A DNA stretch of 64,000 bases from Bacillus albus (GTDB lineage Bacteria; Bacillota; Bacilli; Bacillales; Bacillaceae_G), in assembly GCF_001884185.1 (NCBI RefSeq), contig NZ_MAOE01000090.1, forward strand, positions 34,787-98,786. The letters run 5' to 3'. A program made the translations under genes and the position numbers. How positions within the stretch are numbered: position 1 is the stretch's first letter; every line of letters starts with the position of its first letter. The notes beneath the pieces are model-generated. The model did not search any database and was not told where the DNA came from. It was given only the letters and a program-made list of their open reading frames with translations. Positions 35,183 to 45,180 of the stretch are shown piece by piece.

Positions 35183-37816
35183 CTAACCAATGAGATGTCG
35201 TCCTTCACTACAAATATCTACATGGGGGCAGTAACGACAATTCTCTCCTGGTTTAGCATGGAATATATTCTCATTCATTACATCTTCCTTCATATCAATC
35301 AACAAGGAAGGCTTATTCTTAACAGTTTCTTCTATCCATTCATTTCTTTTAGCATTTGTAAGACCTGGAAGCTGAAAATTCTTCCTTGTTTTACTGATAC
35401 TAATATTTCCACTAACTTGCTCTCGCTCTTCATCTTGCCTCGCAATTTTTATAAACGTTTCGGCCATTACTTCTTTTTTATAGTTCGTCCAGTGAGGGAA
35501 TAATTCGCTTACCGTTTTAATAACCTTTTCATCCGTTAAAGTGGTACTACGCTTGACCAATCGAATTAATTCCGTAAACATAAATTGATGAATAAATTCA
35601 TCATTAAAAACAGGTGAATGACCTAGGATATAACTAAAGTAAAATCTCCTTTTACATTGGTTATATTCTATTAGAAAATCTGTAAATGTTAGTTCTGTTA
35701 AATCCTCATCATTTATATCTACCGCTATGTCTTTAAAATCAACTGGATTAGGACGTGTTTTCACTACAAGGTGATTTGCCTTCTCCTTATAATCTATTAC
35801 TTTTAATCCTAGTTGATGGACATACACAGCAGGTTGCAGATCTTCCTTATCTAAAAAGTTTTTCATCCAAGACAGTTCAGTATTTTTATCTAATAAGAAT
35901 TCCAAAGCAATAAATAGTAAATACCTTGAGATCTGCTTGATAGATTGGTTTCTCAATGTATGTAATTCAAGTACTTCATGACGAATGGAGAGTTTTTCAA
36001 ACGTAACCTCCTGTAATGGCCATGGTGTACTGAATTCATCAAGAGGTAGACCTCTTTCATCTAGCCCTGTTAGATAAAAGGTATTAATATTTGGTTTAAA
36101 AGCTTCTCCATCAACCTCAATAAACGGTTTTATAAAGGCTTCATCTGTATTTGATAATTTCCCACTCAAATAAACATTGATAGCTTCCCCAACATCATCA
36201 TATAGAAAGAAATTATCATCCTGAATTTTCTTTAATTTTTCATTTAATGAATGAATAATATCCGTTTCATTTTGAAGTAATTTAGAATGCTGCATTGGAT
36301 TATGTTTATCTAATATCTCTAATAATTTATCAAAATGCTCACTTATGGAGGCTTCCTTTGCTTCTATATCGAACAATTCTTCGGCAATAAAAACGAGTTG
36401 CTCCACAAAATAGTGAACTTCTTCAACTTGCTTCTTGCTTAGTGAAAAATGAGCAAATTTAGAAAAGGGACTACGCACACTCGTTACAACCCTATCATCA
36501 TCTGGCCCTTCAAAGGCTGGTAATATTTCTTTGTAATGCTTCATTAAATCAGAAAACCTTGGTAACCAATCCCCATGAATCGTACGACAATTACCGAAGA
36601 ACGGTAACAGTTGCTTTAGCAAGTATGTGTAATCTCTAGCGTTTTTCTTCGTGATAGGATTATATAACCAACCTGATGAAAACGCTGAAATTAAAATATC
36701 TTCATTTAAAATCAATGTATTATCATCAATCATCTGATGGATTTTACTAATGAAATGACCAATCGGATATTGTAAAAAGTTTCTGCTTTCCGCAAATTTA
36801 TTAGGATAATATTGAACAAGGATCTCATTCAACATATCAGCATTGGTTGCAATAATTTGTACTTTATCCTTGTTTTTATCCTCATCATCCTCTGTCTCAC
36901 CAATCGGATAATTAGGAACAATTACATCATTTAAAAAATCAAAAAAGGAATTATAACGAATAACTTCTTTTTTAAGAGTTCCCCCTGGTGCATTCTCTCC
37001 TTCAAATGCACTCAAAAATTCAGTACCGAGAGACTCATCCTTGTTTTCCCGATTACTTTCAAATTGCCAATTATCAGTCCACTGATATTCTTTAGAAATA
37101 AAGCCTTTTATAAAATCAAAGGTTGCTGGAAAACGATGATCATAAAAATTAAAGAATGTAATAGAAAAGCCTGCCTTCCTGAGAGCTTGTAGAAAAATCT
37201 GCTGCTCAGGTGTAATGAAGTAAAATCCATGTAAAACAAGCTGATTCATCCCAACATCTAGCGCCGGTCTTTCACTTTCCGTTAAAAGCTTGTTGATTTT
37301 CTCTTTGATTTCTTCTATTGCCCATCCCTTACGAAGCTTATTTCGGATATTTTTATAGGTAGTATCTTTTTCCTGTACATCAAACCAAATTTGTTGAAAG
37401 AGCTTTTCCTTTTCTGTTAGCTTATTACTTTCTAGATTTATTGTAGTTAAATCAATGGGTTTCACCCCGGTATACGTCAGAAAGCGAATCGTTTCAAGAA
37501 GATCAGGACGATTATTTTTAAATGCATTTTTTAATTCTGCATTCTCCGTGTTAAGCTCATTGATAACCCGAGAAAGCTTTAAATATTGTTTTAGTTGCTC
37601 TTCGGGTAAATTCCATCTTGTTAATAATTCATCAATAATTTCGCGAATTGTAAACACATAACAAAACTCTCGTTCTTCTTTGTTTTGATACGCCTCTACA
37701 ATACCGTCCTTCATATTTTTGGTAGCACATATATGAATAGCATTTTTTATCTTGTTATATTTTGAATGATTTCTCCAACGCTTCGGATCATCATATGTAT
37801 ATACATCAACGTTCAT
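35183..37816 (-). CDS. AddB/RecB-nuclease-like protein with Fe-S cysteines, second gene
   Basis: The protein has 877 residues. It resembles AddB-type subunits in length and in its C-terminal cysteine set: YNQCKRRFYFSYILG and, about 150 residues later, CRYCPHVDIC, the pattern that holds a 4Fe-4S cluster in AddB and Cas4 nucleases. Unusually, the nuclease motifs expected between them (G-x-x-D-R and D-Y-K) are not visible, and no Walker A is seen at the N-terminus. It may be a structural partner. Its start overlaps the end of the NERD-helicase gene by 11 bases. Confidence 0.72.
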   Translation of the reverse strand: MNVDVYTYDDPKRWRNHSKYNKIKNAIHICATKNMKDGIVEAYQNKEEREFCYVFTIREIIDELLTRWNLPEEQLKQYLKLSRVINELNTENAELKNAFKNNRPDLLETIRFLTYTGVKPIDLTTINLESNKLTEKEKLFQQIWFDVQEKDTTYKNIRNKLRKGWAIEEIKEKINKLLTESERPALDVGMNQLVLHGFYFITPEQQIFLQALRKAGFSITFFNFYDHRFPATFDFIKGFISKEYQWTDNWQFESNRENKDESLGTEFLSAFEGENAPGGTLKKEVIRYNSFFDFLNDVIVPNYPIGETEDDEDKNKDKVQIIATNADMLNEILVQYYPNKFAESRNFLQYPIGHFISKIHQMIDDNTLILNEDILISAFSSGWLYNPITKKNARDYTYLLKQLLPFFGNCRTIHGDWLPRFSDLMKHYKEILPAFEGPDDDRVVTSVRSPFSKFAHFSLSKKQVEEVHYFVEQLVFIAEELFDIEAKEASISEHFDKLLEILDKHNPMQHSKLLQNETDIIHSLNEKLKKIQDDNFFLYDDVGEAINVYLSGKLSNTDEAFIKPFIEVDGEAFKPNINTFYLTGLDERGLPLDEFSTPWPLQEVTFEKLSIRHEVLELHTLRNQSIKQISRYLLFIALEFLLDKNTELSWMKNFLDKEDLQPAVYVHQLGLKVIDYKEKANHLVVKTRPNPVDFKDIAVDINDEDLTELTFTDFLIEYNQCKRRFYFSYILGHSPVFNDEFIHQFMFTELIRLVKRSTTLTDEKVIKTVSELFPHWTNYKKEVMAETFIKIARQDEEREQVSGNISISKTRKNFQLPGLTNAKRNEWIEETVKNKPSLLIDMKEDVMNENIFHAKPGENCRYCPHVDICSEGRHLIG

Positions 37817-40800
37817 GATTCACCTCATTAAAAGCTCGTCCTAGTAAATTACCCCATGTATTTTCACTTATTTTTTCAGGCATCATTAAGATTAGCCTCT
37901 TTTTCGCACGGGTCATCGCTACATACAACAATCGAGTCTCTTCTCTTTCTACCTCAAAACTTTCATAATTTTGAAGTGTAGTAAAATGGTTATTTTTAAT
38001 ATCCTTAGCCTTCCAACCAACAATCCGTTTATCGTCACCCATCTCTTTTTCATCTTGTATGTAAAAAGAGGCTTGTTTATTACTAAATGAGTGGTTCAGT
38101 TTAGGCATAATAACAGTATGGTACTCTAGGCCTTTCGAACGATGGACAGTCGTAATTTCTACAACTCCTAATTTCGTTTCAATCATTGGTTCATTTTCAT
38201 TACGATTTACGCGAATTTGTAAGGTTAACCATTCATGTATGTTCCAAAGCGTACCACTCATGGAATCAAACTGCTTTTGAATGATGTTCATTAAATGATA
38301 TAAATTTTTCTCATACTGTTTTACAGCTATCTCAATCTCTAGTTGTTTTATAGACTCATCTATGTCTGGGTCATCTCCATACTTCACTTCATAATAGGAT
38401 GAAATATGTTGTAGTAATCCCTTTTCAGAGATAATTTTCTGTATAACAGCCATAACAGGTAATCTTTTTAACTCATCGAGATACTGCGTAAAGTCATTTC
38501 CCATATGCAATTGTAAAAACTTTATTATCTTCTCACTATCACCTTTTAAGGGAATAAGTAGTTTAGTTGGAATTGCATATCTAAAATAAGGTGATTGTAG
38601 AAAATTAACGACATGCCTTGCCTCACCTGGATACAACAGAGCATCTAACATCATTTTAAAATGTATGACTGCATCTGATTTATAAAACGTACCATCTAAA
38701 TTTTGTACAGTTCCTATTCCTGCTTTTTCACACCACTCTCGTACTTCAAGAGCTTGTTTATTCGTGCGTACCACAAGGGCTATTCTTTTATTTTCATCAT
38801 CTGATAACTGCTTAACTATATCCACAGATTCGAAAATTTGATGAACTGTTTCTTCTTCTACATTATCTTTATTTGTATTAGGATAAAGGAATTCCCCTAT
38901 TGTTGGTTCAGTAATCTTCATCCCCCTCAAACGATCATCCTCCGTATAAGGAAGTAAACACTCTTTACCTTTTGGACCCCAGCACTTCTGTCCCCAAACA
39001 GAAAATACCTTATCTAGCTTTTCTAATAAACTGCTAGTTGTTCGATAGTTTTGATTTAAAGCTACAGGCGTAAATGATGAACTCACTCTCTCTGCTAATC
39101 TTGTAAAGGACGTGTAATCTGCACCACGGAAACGATAAATCGATTGCTTAATATCCCCAACTACAAAAAGATGATATTTTAACTGATTTTGTAGACTTGC
39201 CACTAGTTCAATTTGCGTATTATCACTATCCTGAAATTCATCAACAAATAAGTATTTATCGGTTTGAAGCTGTTTGAGTGTATCACCTTGTGTAAATAAC
39301 TTTAGTTTTCGGACCATATCCCCTGTATCAATTGCATTTTCTTTCTTCTTTTGCGCTTCTAATAAACCTTCACATTGTTTGAATACATATTGAAAAAGAT
39401 CCTTGAGAACCTGATGCTCTTCTTTTACTACCGTACCCCAGTCAATTGACTCAATTTCTTGTCTTGTTAACCCCTTCTTCTCCATTTCATCCCAGAAACT
39501 CTTCATCATTTTTGTAACTTCATAAAACTTCAAATTTAAATCGACTAAAACTTTCGCAGAATGTTTTTGGAAAAACTCGTTAGCAAGCTTTTCAAGAATG
39601 TCACTCTTCGTTTTAATAAAACTTCTTACTTTTAAGTTTCTACCAAAACCAATTTCATGTGCTAATTGAGTTAAAATAGATTTAGAAAACGAATGAATTG
39701 TGCTAATTTGTATATTTTTTACTTCTTCAGCAAAGTAAAGATACTTTGTTTTTCCTGTCAATTTAAACATGCTTAATAATTTCTTTTGCAAACGCTCCTT
39801 CATTTCATTAGTAGACGCATTTGTAAAAGTAACCATTATGATGTCTTTCAGTGTGATGCCAACCTTTTCTAACAGATAAAAAATACGATCAATCATAACG
39901 TATGTTTTTCCTGTTCCCGCACCTGCTGTAATCATTAAGTTATCCGTATGCGGAGTGTGAACTGCTATATACTGACCCAAATTAAAATCTGGAAACGCTG
40001 GAGACAATATATTCTTTAAAAAGGATGCCTCTACCTCTCCGTCTTGGATAATTCTTGTATCCACTGAAAGTAGTGTCTCTTTTATTTGAAAAACTTGAAG
40101 TTGAAATTCATCACAAAAATCCTTTTGCAATGCAAGCCAATTCTTAGAAATAGAAAACGTGCTAAAGATATAAATTTTTAAACCTTCCTTTAATAAGTTT
40201 TCTATTTCCTCTTTCTCTTTATGAAATTGCTCCTCACTAGTAAAAACATATAAATTAGAGAACCGTTTTTGTTTTTCGCTTTTTATTTCATCTGTTTTTT
40301 CCCTTGCCAAATTTCTAATATAAAAGTGTTTTTTTAATGCATCCCATTGAGAATCCTGTAAATTCATTCTTGCTTTATATATATTCATACACTCAAGTTT
40401 TTGAATCCAAGTCCCTTGTTCAAAGTCATCTTTAAACAATATAAAAGGAGTATTTAACAATTGGTTAAAACCACGTTCTACCCACTGTTCACTCGTAATA
40501 TATGGTAAGGCTACTACAGCACGCTTAGAAAACGCTCGATTTAGACTGTCCTTTTTTTCAATATCATCACACAACATATTTAATTGTTGCTCCGCTTGGT
40601 TAAAAGGCTCACCTTTAGATGCATAATAATCTTTGGTAAAGTGCCATATATGACCTTGTATTCCCTGAATTTGTTTTATATTTATTCCTTTTACTTCAAT
40701 TACAGTTGCACCAATGTCACGATCAACTAATAAGATATCTATTTCTCTTTTACTAGCATGATTTTGCTTGAACATCGGAAAATGTAAAAAACCAAAACTT

Positions 40801-40901
40801 TCACGTTCAATGAATGCTGATTTTACTTTTTCCCAAACGTAACGCTCCGCATCAATGCCTGGCCGATATTCAACCATTCCTTCAATAAACAATTTGTACA
40901 A
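37806..40901 (-). CDS. NERD nuclease-UvrD helicase fusion (AddA-like), first gene
   Basis: The protein has 1031 residues. An N-terminal NERD nuclease domain (about 12-130) has the catalytic D55 and E69-x-K71 in KREIDILLVD and ATVIEVKGIN. A linker leads to a full superfamily 1 helicase: motif I LMITAGAGTGKTYVMIDR (about 322-339), motif II LFVDEFQDSD, motif IV-V RSKGLEYHTVIMPKLNHS and motif VI EETRLLYVAMTRAKKRL. The layout is like AddA with its nuclease moved to the N-terminus. It leads a four-gene operon. Confidence 0.85.
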   Translation of the reverse strand: MYKLFIEGMVEYRPGIDAERYVWEKVKSAFIERESFGFLHFPMFKQNHASKREIDILLVDRDIGATVIEVKGINIKQIQGIQGHIWHFTKDYYASKGEPFNQAEQQLNMLCDDIEKKDSLNRAFSKRAVVALPYITSEQWVERGFNQLLNTPFILFKDDFEQGTWIQKLECMNIYKARMNLQDSQWDALKKHFYIRNLAREKTDEIKSEKQKRFSNLYVFTSEEQFHKEKEEIENLLKEGLKIYIFSTFSISKNWLALQKDFCDEFQLQVFQIKETLLSVDTRIIQDGEVEASFLKNILSPAFPDFNLGQYIAVHTPHTDNLMITAGAGTGKTYVMIDRIFYLLEKVGITLKDIIMVTFTNASTNEMKERLQKKLLSMFKLTGKTKYLYFAEEVKNIQISTIHSFSKSILTQLAHEIGFGRNLKVRSFIKTKSDILEKLANEFFQKHSAKVLVDLNLKFYEVTKMMKSFWDEMEKKGLTRQEIESIDWGTVVKEEHQVLKDLFQYVFKQCEGLLEAQKKKENAIDTGDMVRKLKLFTQGDTLKQLQTDKYLFVDEFQDSDNTQIELVASLQNQLKYHLFVVGDIKQSIYRFRGADYTSFTRLAERVSSSFTPVALNQNYRTTSSLLEKLDKVFSVWGQKCWGPKGKECLLPYTEDDRLRGMKITEPTIGEFLYPNTNKDNVEEETVHQIFESVDIVKQLSDDENKRIALVVRTNKQALEVREWCEKAGIGTVQNLDGTFYKSDAVIHFKMMLDALLYPGEARHVVNFLQSPYFRYAIPTKLLIPLKGDSEKIIKFLQLHMGNDFTQYLDELKRLPVMAVIQKIISEKGLLQHISSYYEVKYGDDPDIDESIKQLEIEIAVKQYEKNLYHLMNIIQKQFDSMSGTLWNIHEWLTLQIRVNRNENEPMIETKLGVVEITTVHRSKGLEYHTVIMPKLNHSFSNKQASFYIQDEKEMGDDKRIVGWKAKDIKNNHFTTLQNYESFEVEREETRLLYVAMTRAKKRLILMMPEKISENTWGNLLGRAFNEVNHER

Positions 40902-41340
40902 ACCCCCAAATAAAAAACATTAGTATTATTATACTAAACCTTCAATCTAAAATAGATAATTTTTTACAAATTAATACATACTTTGGCATTTTATATGGTA
41001 ATTAACTCCCATAATTAGAATCTGAATTAGAATTTTCCTTCAGCTCAATTAAGGTTTAATCCATTTGTTTTCTATATAAACAGTTATATTCCTTATATCA
41101 ACATAATATCCAAAGATATTAATTATGTTATATAGATACCGTTTTATATTGTACCAATAAATAATACATAAGTTGTATATTTATTTTTTAAATTATACAA
41201 TTAAAGTGAAATTCTATAATTTTAAAACCTTTAAACCTTTTTCAAATTATTTCAAAGCCATATTATTTAAGCAAGATTTAGCAGTAAAGTTTTCCACTTT
41301 GAATCTAAGACATTGGTCTTTAAAAATAGGAGGTATATGC
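40902..41340. other. Divergent intergenic region
   Basis: About 440 AT-rich bases between the helicase operon and the DUF2075 gene. An open frame runs from 41173 into the next gene, but its first 56 codons look non-coding (Phe/Lys-rich, no ribosome site). Promoters of both units must lie here. Confidence 0.45.
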
Positions 41341-43038
41341 ATGGAAGGATTAACTATTAAAACTATCCCTTTCACAAAAGAAGAAATTGATAAAATTAAA
41401 ACGGATTATAATGAATTTAATGACTACCCCATTATATATATCCTACATAAGGAGAAAGAAGCTTATATTGGTGAAACAGTAAATGCTTTTAATAGATTAC
41501 ACAACCATAGACTAAATAGGAATAATACTTCTAATGCTAAAAACAGACATGATTTTAAACACGTAACACTGATTAAACATGAAAAATTCAATCAATCTGC
41601 TACATATAATTTGGAAACAAAGTTAATTAATTATTTCTTAGGTGATGAACGTTATACGTTAAGAAATGTGAGTCAAACTGTATCTTCAGTTGTGCATAAC
41701 TACTATGAAAAAAGCTTTTATAATGATGAAGTTTTTGAAGCAATCTGGAAAACCTTGAAAGATACTGAACAGATTGTTAATAAGGATCTATTTTTAATTG
41801 AGAATAATGATATTTTCAAACTATCTCCGTTTAAACAACTTACATCTGAACAGTTTGAATTATACCAAGATGTTGTATATGAATTAGAAGAACAATTCTT
41901 TAAAATGAATACTCAAAACAAAACAGAACATAAAGTGATTTTCATTGAAGGTAGCGCTGGGGTTGGTAAAAGTGTCGTTTTAAGTTCTCTTTATTATAAA
42001 ACGTTAGAGATGTCTAAAGACAAAAACTCACATTTATATGATACTTCCAGTTATATTTTAATTAACCATAATGAAGCGTTAAAAACGTTCCATAGCATAG
42101 CTTCTAATGTGAAAATTATGCAGAAGAATAAAATATTAAAACCTACTTCCTTTATTAATCAAATGCCATTAGATACAGAGACTACACCAGCTGATATTGT
42201 ATTTGTTGATGAAGCCCATTTACTACTCTCGAGTTCAGATTCTTATAATTCATATCACGGTCATAACCATCTAGAAGATATTATTAAAAGAGCTAAGGTG
42301 ACTATTATTATCTTTGATTCTAAGCAAGTAACCCGCAATAAGGCATATTGGGATGCTAAAACTTTAAACACCGTCCTATCAAAATATAAGCCTAAAAGAT
42401 ACAAACTTTCTACTCAAATGCGAATGCATGCTGGCAATGAATTAGTTTCATGGTTAGATAATTTAGTTCAAAAGAAAATTACCCCTATGCCAAATGTCCC
42501 TGACACTTATAATTTTGACATCTTTGAACATGCTTCTGATATGCATAAAAAAATACAACAACAAAATACGAAATGGGGACTTTCTAGAGTTGTTTCCACA
42601 TTTGATTTTGAACATAAAAAAGATGGTGGAAAGTATCATGTTACAACTGGCGGCTTAGATCTACCATGGAACCTTACCGATTCTTCTACAACATGGGCAC
42701 AACGAGAGAAAACTTCTCCACATGGAAGTTCAATTGATGAGGTAGGTTCAATTTATACAGTACAAGGATTTGACTTAAACTATGTGGGTGTAATATTAGG
42801 CCCATCTATCTCTTATGATGAAAAAAAGAATAAACTAGTAATATTAAGTGATAGATATAAAGACACCGAAGCATTTAAAGGATTAGGAAATCAACCTAAT
42901 GCTGCAAAAATAAAAGAAGAAATCATTTTAAATGCGCTTAATATCTTGCTAAAACGAGGCATAAAAGGTCTTTATTTATATGCACATAATGAAAAACTAA
43001 GAGCAAAGTTACTAGAAATTAAAAAATCTATTCTTTAA
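41341..43038 (+). CDS. GIY-YIG nuclease fused to DUF2075 (Schlafen-like) helicase
   Basis: The protein has 565 residues from the ATG at 41341, after AGGAGG. Residues 28-60 are a GIY-YIG-type core (YPIIYILHKEKEAYIGETVN, then R52 and H54/H56). From about 195 comes a DUF2075 superfamily 1 helicase: Walker A FIEGSAGVGKSVVL, Walker B IVFVDEAHLLLS, LSTQMRMHAGNELVSW and IYTVQGFDLNYVGVILGP. Nuclease plus helicase in one chain suggests a DNA-targeting effector. It is followed 43 bases later by a PD-(D/E)XK nuclease gene. Confidence 0.87.
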   Translation: MEGLTIKTIPFTKEEIDKIKTDYNEFNDYPIIYILHKEKEAYIGETVNAFNRLHNHRLNRNNTSNAKNRHDFKHVTLIKHEKFNQSATYNLETKLINYFLGDERYTLRNVSQTVSSVVHNYYEKSFYNDEVFEAIWKTLKDTEQIVNKDLFLIENNDIFKLSPFKQLTSEQFELYQDVVYELEEQFFKMNTQNKTEHKVIFIEGSAGVGKSVVLSSLYYKTLEMSKDKNSHLYDTSSYILINHNEALKTFHSIASNVKIMQKNKILKPTSFINQMPLDTETTPADIVFVDEAHLLLSSSDSYNSYHGHNHLEDIIKRAKVTIIIFDSKQVTRNKAYWDAKTLNTVLSKYKPKRYKLSTQMRMHAGNELVSWLDNLVQKKITPMPNVPDTYNFDIFEHASDMHKKIQQQNTKWGLSRVVSTFDFEHKKDGGKYHVTTGGLDLPWNLTDSSTTWAQREKTSPHGSSIDEVGSIYTVQGFDLNYVGVILGPSISYDEKKNKLVILSDRYKDTEAFKGLGNQPNAAKIKEEIILNALNILLKRGIKGLYLYAHNEKLRAKLLEIKKSIL

Positions 43039-43081
43039 TACAAGGAACTTAATGAAAGGTTAATCAACGGAGGTAGTTAGT

Positions 43082-43552
43082 ATGGAACTCTTAAGTAGAG
43101 AAAAGAGTAAGAAACCTTTAGATAGAAATAGAAGTGGCTTTATGGGGGAATGCCTAGTATTAGCCAAATTAGTTTCTTTAGGCTACACTGTAAAATTTGC
43201 TGATACTACTAACCAAGAAGGATACGATTTAATTATTTTAGATACCGATAAAAAAATTGAAGTAAAACATATTCAAACTAGTGAATCCACTTCTAATGAA
43301 TCATTCATATTAAAACGTTCACAAGCTGAACTGGATTCATTTGATAACCTAGTATTAATCATCAGCAACTTTACTAATTATAACGGGTTTAATAATTTGA
43401 AGTACTATATTTTTTCTAATCATGAAATTAGAAAAATCTTTTCGAACAAGGGAACATCTAGCGGAAACTTTACGTTTAACTTAAATAAAGAAGGTACAAA
43501 ACTTGCTAGTACAGACCTTTCTCCATTCCAAGACCAATGGAAAAAAATTTAA
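43082..43552 (+). CDS. PD-(D/E)XK nuclease-like protein
   Basis: The protein has 156 residues; GGAGG precedes the ATG. It has a classic restriction-nuclease core: E23 in GFMGECLVLAKL, D49 in QEGYDLIILDT and E60-V-K62 in KKIEVKHIQTS, in the order and spacing of Holliday-junction-resolvase-like and Mrr-like folds. It follows the GIY-YIG-DUF2075 helicase with 43 bases between, so they form a two-gene unit closed by the terminator at 43681. Its target is unknown. Confidence 0.8.
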   Translation: MELLSREKSKKPLDRNRSGFMGECLVLAKLVSLGYTVKFADTTNQEGYDLIILDTDKKIEVKHIQTSESTSNESFILKRSQAELDSFDNLVLIISNFTNYNGFNNLKYYIFSNHEIRKIFSNKGTSSGNFTFNLNKEGTKLASTDLSPFQDQWKKI

Positions 43553-43680
43553 AATTAATATCATAATTAAACTGTTTATTCTCTAGACTTTTTATTATAA
43601 ATTCAAGTAACTCATAACGATTTTAAAATAAAAACGCATCATTCAGGTTTAACTATTTCCCTCTTATTTCAAGGAATAGA

Positions 43681-43722
43681 AAAAGGCAACTAATTCCCTT
43701 AAAAGAATTAGTTGCCTTTTTA
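43681..43722. terminator. Terminator between convergent defence units
   Basis: AAAAGGCAACTAATTC pairs with GAATTAGTTGCCTTTT; symmetrical and strong. Confidence 0.85.
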
Positions 43723-43846
43723 ATAAATTAAAAGACATGGCCGTGGCCAGCGTAACACGTATTCAAAAACTACCTAAATCACACTTTGAACTTTAACTAT
43801 TTCCTAGAAAACAATATATTTCAATGCTATTTTTAACTTTTCTTTG

Positions 43847-45166
43847 TTACTTCAGACACCGTACTTCATTTCTACCATTTATTAAATGCTTTTTCAGCAC
43901 ACTAAGACTTTCTTGAATATTGGTTAAATCAACTAAGAAAACTTTTACTTTTAATTCTAGTACCTCGTCTTTATAGGATTTATAATTAATATCAGTATCC
44001 TTCATTCCCTCATTTAACGGGTATAATAGCCATATTTCTGATACCTCATATTTCTTGGAGTATGCATACATTTGATACATATCAGCTTGTGATATACTAT
44101 AATTTCTATTTGGATTATCAATTAGCTTTTTCCACTTCGTGTCTAATATTACCCTACTACCATCTTCACGCATAATAACAATATCCGGTCTTAATGCAAA
44201 CTTTTTTGGACTATTAAACAAATAGTGCCCCTTATCCTGAATTGATACTTCCCACATCAGATCACTTAATACTTGTTTTAGGTTTCTAGCAACATATGCT
44301 TCAAAAACTTTTTCCATCGGAAACAATAGCGCTCTAGCATTTGTCTCTCCAGAAAAGGTCGTAAAGCTCTGATTCATCAAGAAAACTTTAGACCACTGCA
44401 TTAGCGTTTTATAATCTTTTGTGTTCCTATCAATAACTATTTTTGAAAAATCCTTGTTATAATTAATTGAGGGTTTTACCTTTTCAAAATTAGGAAGCAA
44501 CTTCCTAATTCCTTTTATATTGGCTGCACTATTAGACAGCTTTTGTAATTTTAATAATGTTGACTTAATTAATCGATTTTCTGATCGGTTCATTCCATAC
44601 TCGTCATACTCTACATAGAATCGTTCTTTATGTATTTGATTTTTCTTGATTTGTTCCCGAATTATTAACTTCCCTTTAAAATAATTTACATTATCTACTA
44701 CAGGAAAGTACGATGAGCGAATACCTTTTTTTATTAATTCTCTTACTTCCTGGATATACATATTAATAAAAAGCTCATACAGGTTCATTTTATCTACGTT
44801 TAGATTAGCATCATTAAAAATCTTACTGGGAAAATCTTTCATACTTCGGATCATTCTTAGAAATGTTTTCTTTGTATCCTCAAGTCCACTATTTGTAATC
44901 TTTGGAAGGATTTGAACCTGAAAACCATTCTTCATCTGAATTAATCCAACATAATTCCTTACTTGAATTATTTTCCCAACATTTCTCCGCATACTTATTC
45001 TTAGAAAATTTGCTGAACTTGTTTCTTCGTTCACATTTAAGGTCAATATAAATTTTTCTAACTCTTTAAAAGTCTCCTCATTTAAATACTTATAAGAGTC
45101 ATTATTTTCATAATCCTTATTGCAGGTTATTGATTCGAATTCACAAACCTCTAATAACTTATTCAT
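43847..45166 (-). CDS. mcrC: McrC-type nuclease subunit
   Basis: The protein has 439 residues. The N-terminal half binds McrB in the family; the C-terminal half carries the PD-(D/E)XK core: KKFALRPDIVIMREDG, RVILDTKWKKL and ISQADMYQMYAYSKKY. The overall pattern (FLRISMRRNVGKIIQVRNYV, KGKLIIREQIKKNQI, EYGMNRSENRLIKSTLL) matches McrC. It follows mcrB with a 14-base gap. Together they make a type IV, modification-dependent restriction system. Confidence 0.9.
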   Translation of the reverse strand: MNKLLEVCEFESITCNKDYENNDSYKYLNEETFKELEKFILTLNVNEETSSANFLRISMRRNVGKIIQVRNYVGLIQMKNGFQVQILPKITNSGLEDTKKTFLRMIRSMKDFPSKIFNDANLNVDKMNLYELFINMYIQEVRELIKKGIRSSYFPVVDNVNYFKGKLIIREQIKKNQIHKERFYVEYDEYGMNRSENRLIKSTLLKLQKLSNSAANIKGIRKLLPNFEKVKPSINYNKDFSKIVIDRNTKDYKTLMQWSKVFLMNQSFTTFSGETNARALLFPMEKVFEAYVARNLKQVLSDLMWEVSIQDKGHYLFNSPKKFALRPDIVIMREDGSRVILDTKWKKLIDNPNRNYSISQADMYQMYAYSKKYEVSEIWLLYPLNEGMKDTDINYKSYKDEVLELKVKVFLVDLTNIQESLSVLKKHLINGRNEVRCLK

Positions 45167-45180
45167 ATCTTCACCATGCT

